This document shows positions 53,593 through 61,040 of a stretch of DNA of 64,000 nucleotides, piece after piece. The stretch is from Sedimentitalea todarodis (GTDB lineage Bacteria > Pseudomonadota > Alphaproteobacteria > Rhodobacterales > Rhodobacteraceae), in assembly GCF_032595355.1 (NCBI RefSeq), contig NZ_JASMWN010000001.1:62001-126000 (forward strand). The letters are read 5' to 3'. Below the pieces are notes generated by a model that saw nothing but the letters and a program-made list of their open reading frames with translations, did no database searches and was not told where the DNA came from. Both the position numbers and the translations under genes were made by a program. The stretch's first letter is position 1. Each line of letters begins with the position of its first letter.

Positions 53593-55131
53593 TCAAGCGA
53601 AATCGGCGGCGAATTCGTCGAGAGCTGCTTTGACTTTCTCTTCGGCGTCACCTTTGATCTTGGGATCTTCGTCGGTGATGTACTTCAGCAGTTCTGCCTT
53701 CTTGCTGCGCAGATGCGCCAGCAGACCGGCCTCAAAGCGGCCAACGGCGGAAACCGGGTGCTTGTCCAGATAACCCTTGGTGCCTGCATAGATCACGCAC
53801 ACGATTTCGGCGTTGGTCAACGGCGAATACTGGGGCTGTTTCATCAGTTCGGTCAGGCGTGCGCCCCGGTTCAGAAGCTGCTGGGTCGCGGCATCGAGGT
53901 CGGAACCAAACTGCGCAAAGGCCGCCATTTCTCGGTACTGCGCCAATTCCAGCTTGACCGGACCAGCGACCGACTTCATCGCGTTGGTCTGAGCGGACGA
54001 TCCCACACGCGACACCGACAGACCGGTGTTCACCGCAGGACGGATGCCCTGATAGAACAGTTCGGTTTCGAGGAATATCTGGCCGTCGGTGATCGAGATC
54101 ACGTTGGTCGGAATAAACGCCGAGACGTCGCCGCCTTGGGTTTCGATGACCGGAAGCGCTGTCAGCGACCCTGCGCCATTGTCTTCGTTCAGCTTGGCCG
54201 AACGTTCCAGCAGGCGGGAGTGAAGATAGAAAACGTCACCAGGATAGGCTTCACGTCCGGGCGGACGACGCAGCAGCAGGGACATCTGGCGATAGGCAAC
54301 GGCCTGTTTGGAAAGGTCATCATAGATGATCAATGCGTGACGGCCATTGTCGCGGAAGTGTTCCGCCATCGCGGTCGCGGCATAAGGCGCGAGGAACTGC
54401 AGCGGGGCAGGTTCGGACGCGGTTGCGGCAACGACGATCGAATAGTCCATCGCGCCGTTTTCTTCGAGCTTTTTCACCAGCTGGGCCACGGTCGAACGCT
54501 TTTGGCCAATCGCGACGTAGACGCAGTATAGCTTCTTGCTCTCGTCATCGCCAGCGGCGTCATTGTAGGTCTTCTGGTTCAGAATGGTGTCCAGCGCCAC
54601 GGCGGTTTTGCCTGTCTGGCGGTCACCAATGATCAGTTCCCGCTGGCCACGGCCGATCGGGATCATCGCATCCACGGATTTCAGGCCGGTTGCCATCGGT
54701 TCGTGCACGGATTTACGCGGGATGATCCCCGGTGCCTTGACGTCAGCAACGCCACGCTTGTCGGTATTGATCGGGCCCTTGCCGTCCAGCGGGTTGCCCA
54801 GACCGTCCACAACGCGGCCCAGCAGTTCGTCCCCGATCGGAACGTCCACGATCGAGTTGGTCCGCTTGACGGTATCGCCTTCCTTGATGTCCCGGTCGGA
54901 CCCGAAAATTACGACGCCGACATTGTCGCTTTCCAGGTTCAGGGCCATGCCCTGAATGCCACCGGGAAATTCGACCATTTCACCGGCCTGTACATTGTCG
55001 AGGCCATAGACGCGGGCGATCCCGTCACCGACGCTTAGCACGCGACCGACTTCGGCCACTTCGGCTTCCTGACCGAAATTCTTGATCTGGTCTTTCAGGA
55101 TCGCAGAAATCTCTGCTGCTTGGATACCCAT
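53593..55131 (-). CDS. atpA: ATP synthase F1 subunit alpha
   Basis: Non-catalytic nucleotide-binding subunit of F1. The 512-residue protein starts MGIQAAEISAILKDQI, has Walker A GDRQTGKTAVAL, VAATASEPAPLQFLAPY, YDDLSKQAVAYRQMSLLLRRPPGREA and the C-terminal VEPALLAHLRSKKA-like helix region (GLLAHLRSKKAELL). Full length. Its ATG lies directly after the atpH stop with no gap, so translation is coupled. Confidence 0.98.
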   Translation of the reverse strand: MGIQAAEISAILKDQIKNFGQEAEVAEVGRVLSVGDGIARVYGLDNVQAGEMVEFPGGIQGMALNLESDNVGVVIFGSDRDIKEGDTVKRTNSIVDVPIGDELLGRVVDGLGNPLDGKGPINTDKRGVADVKAPGIIPRKSVHEPMATGLKSVDAMIPIGRGQRELIIGDRQTGKTAVALDTILNQKTYNDAAGDDESKKLYCVYVAIGQKRSTVAQLVKKLEENGAMDYSIVVAATASEPAPLQFLAPYAATAMAEHFRDNGRHALIIYDDLSKQAVAYRQMSLLLRRPPGREAYPGDVFYLHSRLLERSAKLNEDNGAGSLTALPVIETQGGDVSAFIPTNVISITDGQIFLETELFYQGIRPAVNTGLSVSRVGSSAQTNAMKSVAGPVKLELAQYREMAAFAQFGSDLDAATQQLLNRGARLTELMKQPQYSPLTNAEIVCVIYAGTKGYLDKHPVSAVGRFEAGLLAHLRSKKAELLKYITDEDPKIKGDAEEKVKAALDEFAADFA

Positions 55132-55692
55132 TTATCCGACCTCTTTCATTGCATTCTGAAGGGAGTTGAGCTTGGAGCGGATCGAGGTGTCGATCATCTT
55201 CGAACCCACTTTGACGACAAGACCGCCGATGAGGGATTCATCGACGGTCGAATTTATAGTTACGGTCTTGCCAACCCGCTCCTTGAGCGTGCTTGCAAGC
55301 TTGTCAGACTGTGCCTTGGTCAGGGCCTTGGCGCTGGTGACCTCGGCAGTCACCTCGCCACGTTCCTGTGCGATTTGCTCTCGCAGGGCGCCGATCAACT
55401 GTGGCACGACAAACAGGCGGCGTTTCTGCGCCATCAACGACAGCGACTTGGCCAGCACCTCGTCGAGGCCCATTTTCTTGGCAATCGCGGTGATGGCGTT
55501 CTCCTGGTCACTGCGCGACACCAGAGGAGACTGGATCAGACTGCGCAAATCGGCGCTTTCGTCCACTGCGCTCGCCAGATCATTGACACTGGTTTCGAGG
55601 CTGTCGAGTTTTTTGTTCTCTTGTGCGATCTCAAAGATCGCTGTGGCATAGCGCGCAGCTATTCCTGTGGAAATCGAAGCTGTTTCGGACAC
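55132..55692 (-). CDS. atpH: ATP synthase F1 subunit delta
   Basis: Peripheral-stalk subunit joining F1 to subunit b. The 186-residue form starts at GTG 55692 (VSETASISTGIAARYATAIFEIAQE), with GGAAGGG about 6 nt upstream; the longer frame to 55824 lacks a ribosome site and runs through the leader palindrome. The family region is LIQSPLVSRSDQENAI and the C-terminal VKVGSKMIDTSIRSKLNSLQNAM. First gene of the five-gene F1 operon; F0 genes are not in the window, as usual in alphaproteobacteria. Confidence 0.95.
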   Translation of the reverse strand: MSETASISTGIAARYATAIFEIAQENKKLDSLETSVNDLASAVDESADLRSLIQSPLVSRSDQENAITAIAKKMGLDEVLAKSLSLMAQKRRLFVVPQLIGALREQIAQERGEVTAEVTSAKALTKAQSDKLASTLKERVGKTVTINSTVDESLIGGLVVKVGSKMIDTSIRSKLNSLQNAMKEVG

Positions 55693-55980
55693 GTCTACCC
55701 TTCCAATATTTGGCCTCGGTGTGTCGCGGTTTCCCGCGAATTCCGAGGGCGTGAAGAGACCTTGCGGTCCGCAAGGCGTCAAAATCAGCGTGGATGTAGC
55801 AGAGCGTACTCTCGCCCGCAACATGCTATAGCGATTCCAATACCACCGAATAATCGCCTATTTCTAGTATTTTAGCCTGCCTGCGACGGTTTGCGCCTCA
55901 ATTGTTGAGCGAAATATGTAGGGTTTTGGCTCGGTTGTGCGATTCCTAGGCCCCAAATCTTGAATGTTCAGCATGAATAC
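55693..55980 (-). promoter_or_regulatory. Upstream/leader region of the atp operon
   Basis: A 288 bp non-coding gap between atpH and the methyltransferase gene. On the minus strand a TAAAAT hexamer near 55869-55874 is a possible -10, but the best TTGAGG -35 is too far away. A second dyad, CTCAA-N3-TTGAG, lies near 55896-55908. No gene was found. Confidence 0.4.
55760..55776 (-). promoter_or_regulatory. 17-bp palindrome in the atpH leader
   Basis: CCTTGCGG (55760-55767) and CCGCAAGG (55769-55776) flank a single base. As DNA it is a near-perfect operator-like dyad; as RNA it folds into a 7-bp stem with a 3-nt loop. It lies 68-84 nt upstream of the atpH GTG. Confidence 0.45.
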
Positions 55981-56748
55981 CTAATCAGGTCTCGGCCCTG
56001 GCAGCGTCATGGCGTTGGCGGGTTTTGCCAACCCTTCAAGCGCCTTGATCGGGCTCTTGGCGAGATCGCGTACGATGGTCCCGGTGGGCGGTTGTACGCG
56101 TTTGGTCGCCTCGACCATGAACGCGCCTCCGGGGAAAGCACGGGGCACGTGGCTGCCGTATTTCTCAAAAAGCGGTGCCGATTTCAGCCAGAAGCGTTTG
56201 GCTGATGGCGGTTGGTAGAGCGCCGCGCCATACCCTTCGGGCAGGAAATGATGGCGTTTGAGTTGCGTTTCCAGTTGGCTGAGCGTGTAGGGGCGGCCAA
56301 AGCCAAACGGAGTGCGGTCGCTGCGCGACCATAGCCCGGCCCGGTTGGGCACGACAAACAGCGCCTTGCCGCCCGGACCCAGGACCCGCCAGCATTCTTC
56401 CAGAAGGCGCGTGGGGTGTTCGGAGGTTTCAAGCCCGTGCATCACCACCAGCTTGTCCACATGCCCGGTTTCGATCGGCCAGAGCGTTTCCTCGGCCAGT
56501 ACCGACACATTGGGAAATCCGGCGGGCCAGGGCATCACCCCCTGCGGTGCCGGCATCAACGCAATCACGCGGCGCGCATCCGACAGATAGGGCCGCAGCA
56601 AGGGTGCAGCAAAGCCGAACCCTACCACGGTCTGGCCCTTGGCTTCCGGCCACAGTTTCAGCATACGCCCGCGAATCGACGATTGCGCCGCACGTCCCAG
56701 CGTGCTGCGATAATAGAAATTGCGCAGATCCTGTACATCAAGGTGCAT
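55981..56748 (-). CDS. SAM-dependent methyltransferase-like protein
   Basis: A 255-residue class I methyltransferase-like protein starting MHLDVQDLRNFYYRSTLGR (56748); the frame can run to 56793 but overlaps the gloB promoter region. The motif I region GQTVVGFGFAAPLLRP is altered from the usual GxGxG, while MHGLETSEHPTRLLEECWRVLGPGGKALFVVPNR matches motifs post-II and III of Methyltransf_11. SAM binding may therefore be weak or different. It diverges from gloB with 62 nt between. Confidence 0.75.
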   Translation of the reverse strand: MHLDVQDLRNFYYRSTLGRAAQSSIRGRMLKLWPEAKGQTVVGFGFAAPLLRPYLSDARRVIALMPAPQGVMPWPAGFPNVSVLAEETLWPIETGHVDKLVVMHGLETSEHPTRLLEECWRVLGPGGKALFVVPNRAGLWSRSDRTPFGFGRPYTLSQLETQLKRHHFLPEGYGAALYQPPSAKRFWLKSAPLFEKYGSHVPRAFPGGAFMVEATKRVQPPTGTIVRDLAKSPIKALEGLAKPANAMTLPGPRPD

Positions 56749-56810
56749 TGCGGGTGTCCGTCCGATCAGCCAAGACTGGGCGCAGTCTAACAATGAAAAG
56801 GCGAAACACC

Positions 56811-57578
56811 ATGCCTCTTGAGATTTTCACGATCCCCTGTCTGAACGACAACTACGCCTTTGTCGCCCATGATGCAGGCAGCGGCGAAACCGCCCTGGTT
56901 GACGTACCCGAGGCCGCGCCGATCCTTGCGGTGCTAAAGCAACGGGGCTGGACCCTGAGCCATGTGCTGCTGACGCATCATCATCCGGATCATGTTCAGG
57001 GGCTGAACGAGGTGCTGACAATGCATCCGGCCAAGGTTGTCGGCGCTGCCGCCGACGCGCATCGACTGCCGCCCCTGGATATGGCAGTTGCCGAAGGCGA
57101 TACCGTGCAGGTAGGCGGCGAGATCGGGCATGTGCTGGATGTGTCCGGACACACTGTCGGGCATATCGCCTTTCATTTTCCCGAAAGCCGGGCAGTGTTC
57201 ACGGCGGACAGCCTGATGGCTCTGGGCTGTGGGCGGCTGTTTGAGGGCACTCCCGCGCAGATGTGGAACTCGCTCAGCAAGCTGGCGGCGCTGCCATCCG
57301 ATACCGTGGTCTATTCCGGGCATGAATACACAGAGGCCAATGGGAGCTTTGCCCAGACCGTTGATCCGGACAATCCCGACCTTGCGGCGCGGATCAAGGA
57401 TATTGCCGAGGCACGTGCGCGGTCGGAACCAACGGTGCCGTCGCTGTTGTCTCTGGAGCTGGCCACGAACCCGTTCTTGCGTGCGACCGACCCAAGGGTT
57501 CAGGAAAATGTCGGAATGTCGGGTGCGGATCCGGTTGACGCCTTTGCAGAGATTCGCAAGCGAAAAGACCGGTTCTGA
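56811..57578 (+). CDS. gloB: Hydroxyacylglutathione hydrolase (glyoxalase II)
   Basis: Hydrolyses S-lactoylglutathione to lactate and glutathione in methylglyoxal detoxification. The 255-residue metallo-beta-lactamase-fold enzyme has THHHPDHVQG (metal ligands), the DVSGHTVGHIAFHFPE His and Asp ligands, and YSGHEYTEANGSFA; the C-terminal helical domain ends EIRKRKDRF. I start at MPLEIFTIPC (56811). Length is normal. Confidence 0.95.
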   Translation: MPLEIFTIPCLNDNYAFVAHDAGSGETALVDVPEAAPILAVLKQRGWTLSHVLLTHHHPDHVQGLNEVLTMHPAKVVGAAADAHRLPPLDMAVAEGDTVQVGGEIGHVLDVSGHTVGHIAFHFPESRAVFTADSLMALGCGRLFEGTPAQMWNSLSKLAALPSDTVVYSGHEYTEANGSFAQTVDPDNPDLAARIKDIAEARARSEPTVPSLLSLELATNPFLRATDPRVQENVGMSGADPVDAFAEIRKRKDRF

Positions 57579-57597
57579 TGCTTGGATTGTGCACGCT

Positions 57598-57627
57598 TTG
57601 ACAACGTTCACCCGGCAAATCGGTAAA
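57598..57627 (+). promoter_or_regulatory. Candidate sigma-70-type promoter for clpA
   Basis: A perfect TTGACA (57598-57603) is followed after 18 nt by GGTAAA (57622-57627), a weak -10. It lies 124 nt before the clpA GTG. CTTGAA at 57643-57648 could be part of a heat-shock (RpoH) promoter, but no clear RpoH -10 follows. Confidence 0.35.
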
Positions 57628-57750
57628 AAAAGTGAGAAAAGCCTTGAAGCCGGGGCGCGATCAACCAAACTCTAACACTATGAGGACATGGTCGGTTCAG
57701 GGAGCAGCATTGCCTGTTTTCCGCCCGACCCAGATAAAAGGAGCGCGCGC

Positions 57751-60072
57751 GTGCCTTCATTCTCGAGCACACTGGAACAGGCCATTCACGCCGCGCTTGC
57801 GCTGGCGAACGAGCGGCGACACGAATTTGCAACGCTGGAACATCTGCTTCTGGCACTGCTGGACGAACCTGATGCAACCCGTGTGATGAAGGCGTGCAGC
57901 GTCGATATGGACGAGTTGCGCAGCACACTGATCGAATTCGTTGACGAGGACCTGTCGAACCTCGTGACCAATGTCGATGGATCGGAAGCGGTGCCCACGG
58001 CCGCGTTTCAGCGCGTCATCCAGCGGGCCGCGATCCACGTACAGTCTTCGGGGCGCACCGAGGTGACAGGCGCCAATGTTCTGGTGGCGATTTTTGCGGA
58101 ACGCGAAAGCAATGCCGCCTATTTCCTGCAGGAGCAGGAGATGACCCGGTACGACGCGGTCAATTTCATTGCACATGGTGTGGCCAAGGACCCGGCCTTT
58201 GGCGAAGCGCGTCCCGTAAGTGGCGCACCAGAGGCCGAGGAAGAGCCGCAGGGTGTCACCGAGGGGGAAAAGAAAGAGAGCGCCCTGGCCAAGTATTGCG
58301 TCGATCTGAACGCCAAGTCGCGGGAAGGTGATATCGATCCGCTGATCGGTCGCGATGACGAGGTCGAGCGCTGTATTCAGGTGCTGTGTCGCCGCCGCAA
58401 GAACAATCCGTTGCTGGTGGGCGACCCCGGTGTCGGCAAGACCGCCATAGCCGAAGGGCTGGCTCGGAAGATCGTGGCGGGTGAAACCCCCGAGGTGCTT
58501 GCCGAAACGACGATTTACTCTCTGGATATGGGTGCACTGCTCGCCGGGACCCGCTATCGCGGCGATTTTGAGGAGCGCCTGAAGGCGGTCGTGACCGAGC
58601 TTGAGGATCATCCCGACGCGGTGCTTTTCATTGATGAAATTCATACCGTGATCGGAGCTGGCGCGACATCCGGCGGGGCGATGGATGCGTCCAACTTGCT
58701 GAAACCCGCGCTGCAAGGCGGCAAGTTGCGCACCATGGGGTCGACGACCTACAAGGAATTCCGTCAACATTTCGAAAAGGACCGGGCGCTGTCCCGCCGC
58801 TTCCAGAAAATCGACGTGAATGAGCCGTCTGTAGAGGATTCGATCAAGATCCTGCGGGGACTGAAGCCCTATTTCGAAGAACATCACCGGGTCAAATACA
58901 CTGCGGACTCGATCAAGACCGCGGTGGAACTGGCCGCGCGCTACATCAATGACCGCAAGTTGCCTGACAGCGCCATCGACGTGATCGACGAGGCCGGTGC
59001 GGCGCAGCATCTGGTGATCGCTGCCAAGCGGCGCAAGACCATCGGCACCAAGGATGTCGAGGCCGTGGTCGCCAAGATCGCGCGTATTCCACCCAAGAAC
59101 GTCAGCAAGGGCGATGCCGAGATCCTCAAGGATCTGGAAGCTTCGCTCAAGCGGGTCGTGTTTGGCCAGGATGATGCCATCGATGCCCTGGCCAGCGCCA
59201 TCAAACTGGCGAGGGCCGGGTTGCGTGAACCTGAAAAACCCATCGGCAACTACCTTTTCGCAGGGCCTACGGGTGTCGGCAAGACGGAGGTCGCCAAGCA
59301 ATTGGCAGATACGCTGGGCGTGGAATTGCTGCGTTTTGACATGTCCGAATACATGGAGAAACACGCCGTCAGCCGTCTGATCGGTGCGCCTCCGGGCTAT
59401 GTAGGATTCGATCAGGGTGGCATGCTGACCGATGGTGTGGACCAGCATCCGCATTGCGTGCTGCTGCTGGACGAAATGGAAAAGGCGCACCCCGATGTCT
59501 ATAACATCCTGTTGCAGGTCATGGATCACGGTGAATTGACCGATCACAATGGACGCACGGTAAGCTTCCGAAACGTGGTTCTGATCATGACCAGCAATGC
59601 GGGTGCAGCAGAGCAGGCGCAGGCCGCGATCGGCTTTGGTCGTGATCGGCGTGAAGGCGAGGATACCGCCGCGATCGAACGCACGTTTACGCCGGAATTC
59701 CGCAACCGGCTGGACGCGGTGATCTCGTTCGCGCCGTTGCCGAAATCGGTGATCCTGCAGGTGGTCGAGAAGTTCGTGCTGCAGCTCGAGGCGCAGTTGA
59801 TGGATCGCAACGTCACCATCGAACTGACCAAACCGGCTGCCGAATGGCTTGCTGACAAGGGCTATGATGACAAGATGGGTGCGCGTCCGCTGGGCCGTGT
59901 CATTCAGGAGTACATCAAGAAGCCTCTGGCCGAGGAACTGTTGTTTGGCAAGCTGGCCAAGGGCGGCGTGGTCAAGGTCGGCATGAAGGATGGCAAACTG
60001 GACCTGCGCATCGATGGGCCGGACAAGCCGCGCCTGCCGGGAGACAAGCCGCCATTGCTGACCGCAGACTGA
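57751..60072 (+). CDS. clpA: ATP-dependent Clp protease ATPase subunit ClpA
   Basis: Hexameric AAA+ unfoldase that feeds proteins to ClpP. The 773-residue protein starts at GTG 57751, just after AAGGAG, reading PSFSSTLEQAIHAALALANERRHEFATLEHLLLALLD (the ClpN domain). D1 has Walker A GDPGVGKTAIAEG and GTRYRGDFEERL; D2 has GPTGVGKTEVAKQ. The IGF loop for ClpP docking reads AAIGFGRD. No clpS gene precedes it in the 172 bp after gloB. The TGA shares a base with the start of the M23 gene. Confidence 0.97.
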   Translation: MPSFSSTLEQAIHAALALANERRHEFATLEHLLLALLDEPDATRVMKACSVDMDELRSTLIEFVDEDLSNLVTNVDGSEAVPTAAFQRVIQRAAIHVQSSGRTEVTGANVLVAIFAERESNAAYFLQEQEMTRYDAVNFIAHGVAKDPAFGEARPVSGAPEAEEEPQGVTEGEKKESALAKYCVDLNAKSREGDIDPLIGRDDEVERCIQVLCRRRKNNPLLVGDPGVGKTAIAEGLARKIVAGETPEVLAETTIYSLDMGALLAGTRYRGDFEERLKAVVTELEDHPDAVLFIDEIHTVIGAGATSGGAMDASNLLKPALQGGKLRTMGSTTYKEFRQHFEKDRALSRRFQKIDVNEPSVEDSIKILRGLKPYFEEHHRVKYTADSIKTAVELAARYINDRKLPDSAIDVIDEAGAAQHLVIAAKRRKTIGTKDVEAVVAKIARIPPKNVSKGDAEILKDLEASLKRVVFGQDDAIDALASAIKLARAGLREPEKPIGNYLFAGPTGVGKTEVAKQLADTLGVELLRFDMSEYMEKHAVSRLIGAPPGYVGFDQGGMLTDGVDQHPHCVLLLDEMEKAHPDVYNILLQVMDHGELTDHNGRTVSFRNVVLIMTSNAGAAEQAQAAIGFGRDRREGEDTAAIERTFTPEFRNRLDAVISFAPLPKSVILQVVEKFVLQLEAQLMDRNVTIELTKPAAEWLADKGYDDKMGARPLGRVIQEYIKKPLAEELLFGKLAKGGVVKVGMKDGKLDLRIDGPDKPRLPGDKPPLLTAD

Positions 60073-61034
60073 TGCGCGCGGCGCTCGCCGCAGTGTTTCT
60101 CTCGCCCGCCGCTAGCGTTGCGGCGAGCGATTTTCGTCTGGACCTGCCGATTGACTGTGTGCCGGGCGAGACCTGCTATATCCAGCGATACGTGGACCAC
60201 GATCCCGGCCCGGGTGTCCGCGATTTTCGCTGTGGCGCTCTGAGCGGGGACGATCACAAGGGGACTGACTTTGCCTTGCACACGCTCGCGGACATGCGCC
60301 GGGGTGTTGAAGTACGCGCAGCAGCGCCCGGTGAGGTTGTCGGGATGCGCGACGGAATGCCGGATCGGCTCTATACGCCCACGCATGCCGCCGAGATCGA
60401 CGGTCTGGAATGCGGTAACGGCGTCGTCTTGCGGCATGACACGGGTTGGGAGACGCAGTATTGCCATCTGAAATCCGGATCGGTGCGTGTCGAGACAGGC
60501 GATCAGGTAGTGGCGGGCGGCGTGTTGGGCCAGGTCGGGCTGAGCGGGCTCACCAACTTTCCCCACGTCCATCTGAGCGTTCGAAAAGATGGAACAGAGA
60601 TTGATCCCTTTCGACCGGAGGCCGGCGCAGGGTGTGCCGCGCCAACCGTTTCCCTGTGGCGCGAAACACCGGAGTACACGCCCGGCGGGCTGATCTATGC
60701 CGGATTTGCCGACCATGTACCCGACCTTGACGCGATTGCCGATGGTACGGCGGCGATGCCGGATATCGGGCCGGATGCGGATGCGCTGGTGCTGTTTGCC
60801 TTTGCCTATGCGGGGCAGGTGGATGACATTATCATGTTGTCGATCGAAGGCCCCGACGAGACTGTCATTAAAACCGACATGACGCTGGACAAGGCACAGG
60901 TTCGTTTTTTCCGCGCGGCGGGCAAGCGGTTGACGCGCCCGGAATGGCCAAGCGGTTCATACAGAGGTACGGCCATCTTGCTGCGGAACGACGAGGAACT
61001 GGACCGGCGCATCGTGCATTTGGTCCTTCCCTGA
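60072..61034 (+). CDS. M23-family (LytM) metallopeptidase domain protein
   Basis: A 320-residue secreted peptidoglycan-hydrolase-like protein. N-terminal hydrophobic MRAALAAVFLSPAASVAAS is a signal peptide. The LytM zinc site is complete: H62 and D66 (DHKGTDFA), H132, H165/H167 in FPHVHLSV. Unlike EnvC/NlpD, which have degenerate sites, this one should be active on cross-links. A C-terminal beta domain of about 110 residues (LVLFAFAYAGQVDDIIMLSIEGP) follows. It is coupled to clpA by a TGATG overlap, an unusual pairing of a cytosolic and an envelope gene. Confidence 0.88.
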   Translation: MRAALAAVFLSPAASVAASDFRLDLPIDCVPGETCYIQRYVDHDPGPGVRDFRCGALSGDDHKGTDFALHTLADMRRGVEVRAAAPGEVVGMRDGMPDRLYTPTHAAEIDGLECGNGVVLRHDTGWETQYCHLKSGSVRVETGDQVVAGGVLGQVGLSGLTNFPHVHLSVRKDGTEIDPFRPEAGAGCAAPTVSLWRETPEYTPGGLIYAGFADHVPDLDAIADGTAAMPDIGPDADALVLFAFAYAGQVDDIIMLSIEGPDETVIKTDMTLDKAQVRFFRAAGKRLTRPEWPSGSYRGTAILLRNDEELDRRIVHLVLP

Positions 61035-61040
61035 GCGACG

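Noticed and set aside
57757..59547. 596-codon minus-strand frame antisense to clpA
   Set aside because: ClpA is full length with all AAA+ motifs; the antisense frame has no domain and no ribosome site.
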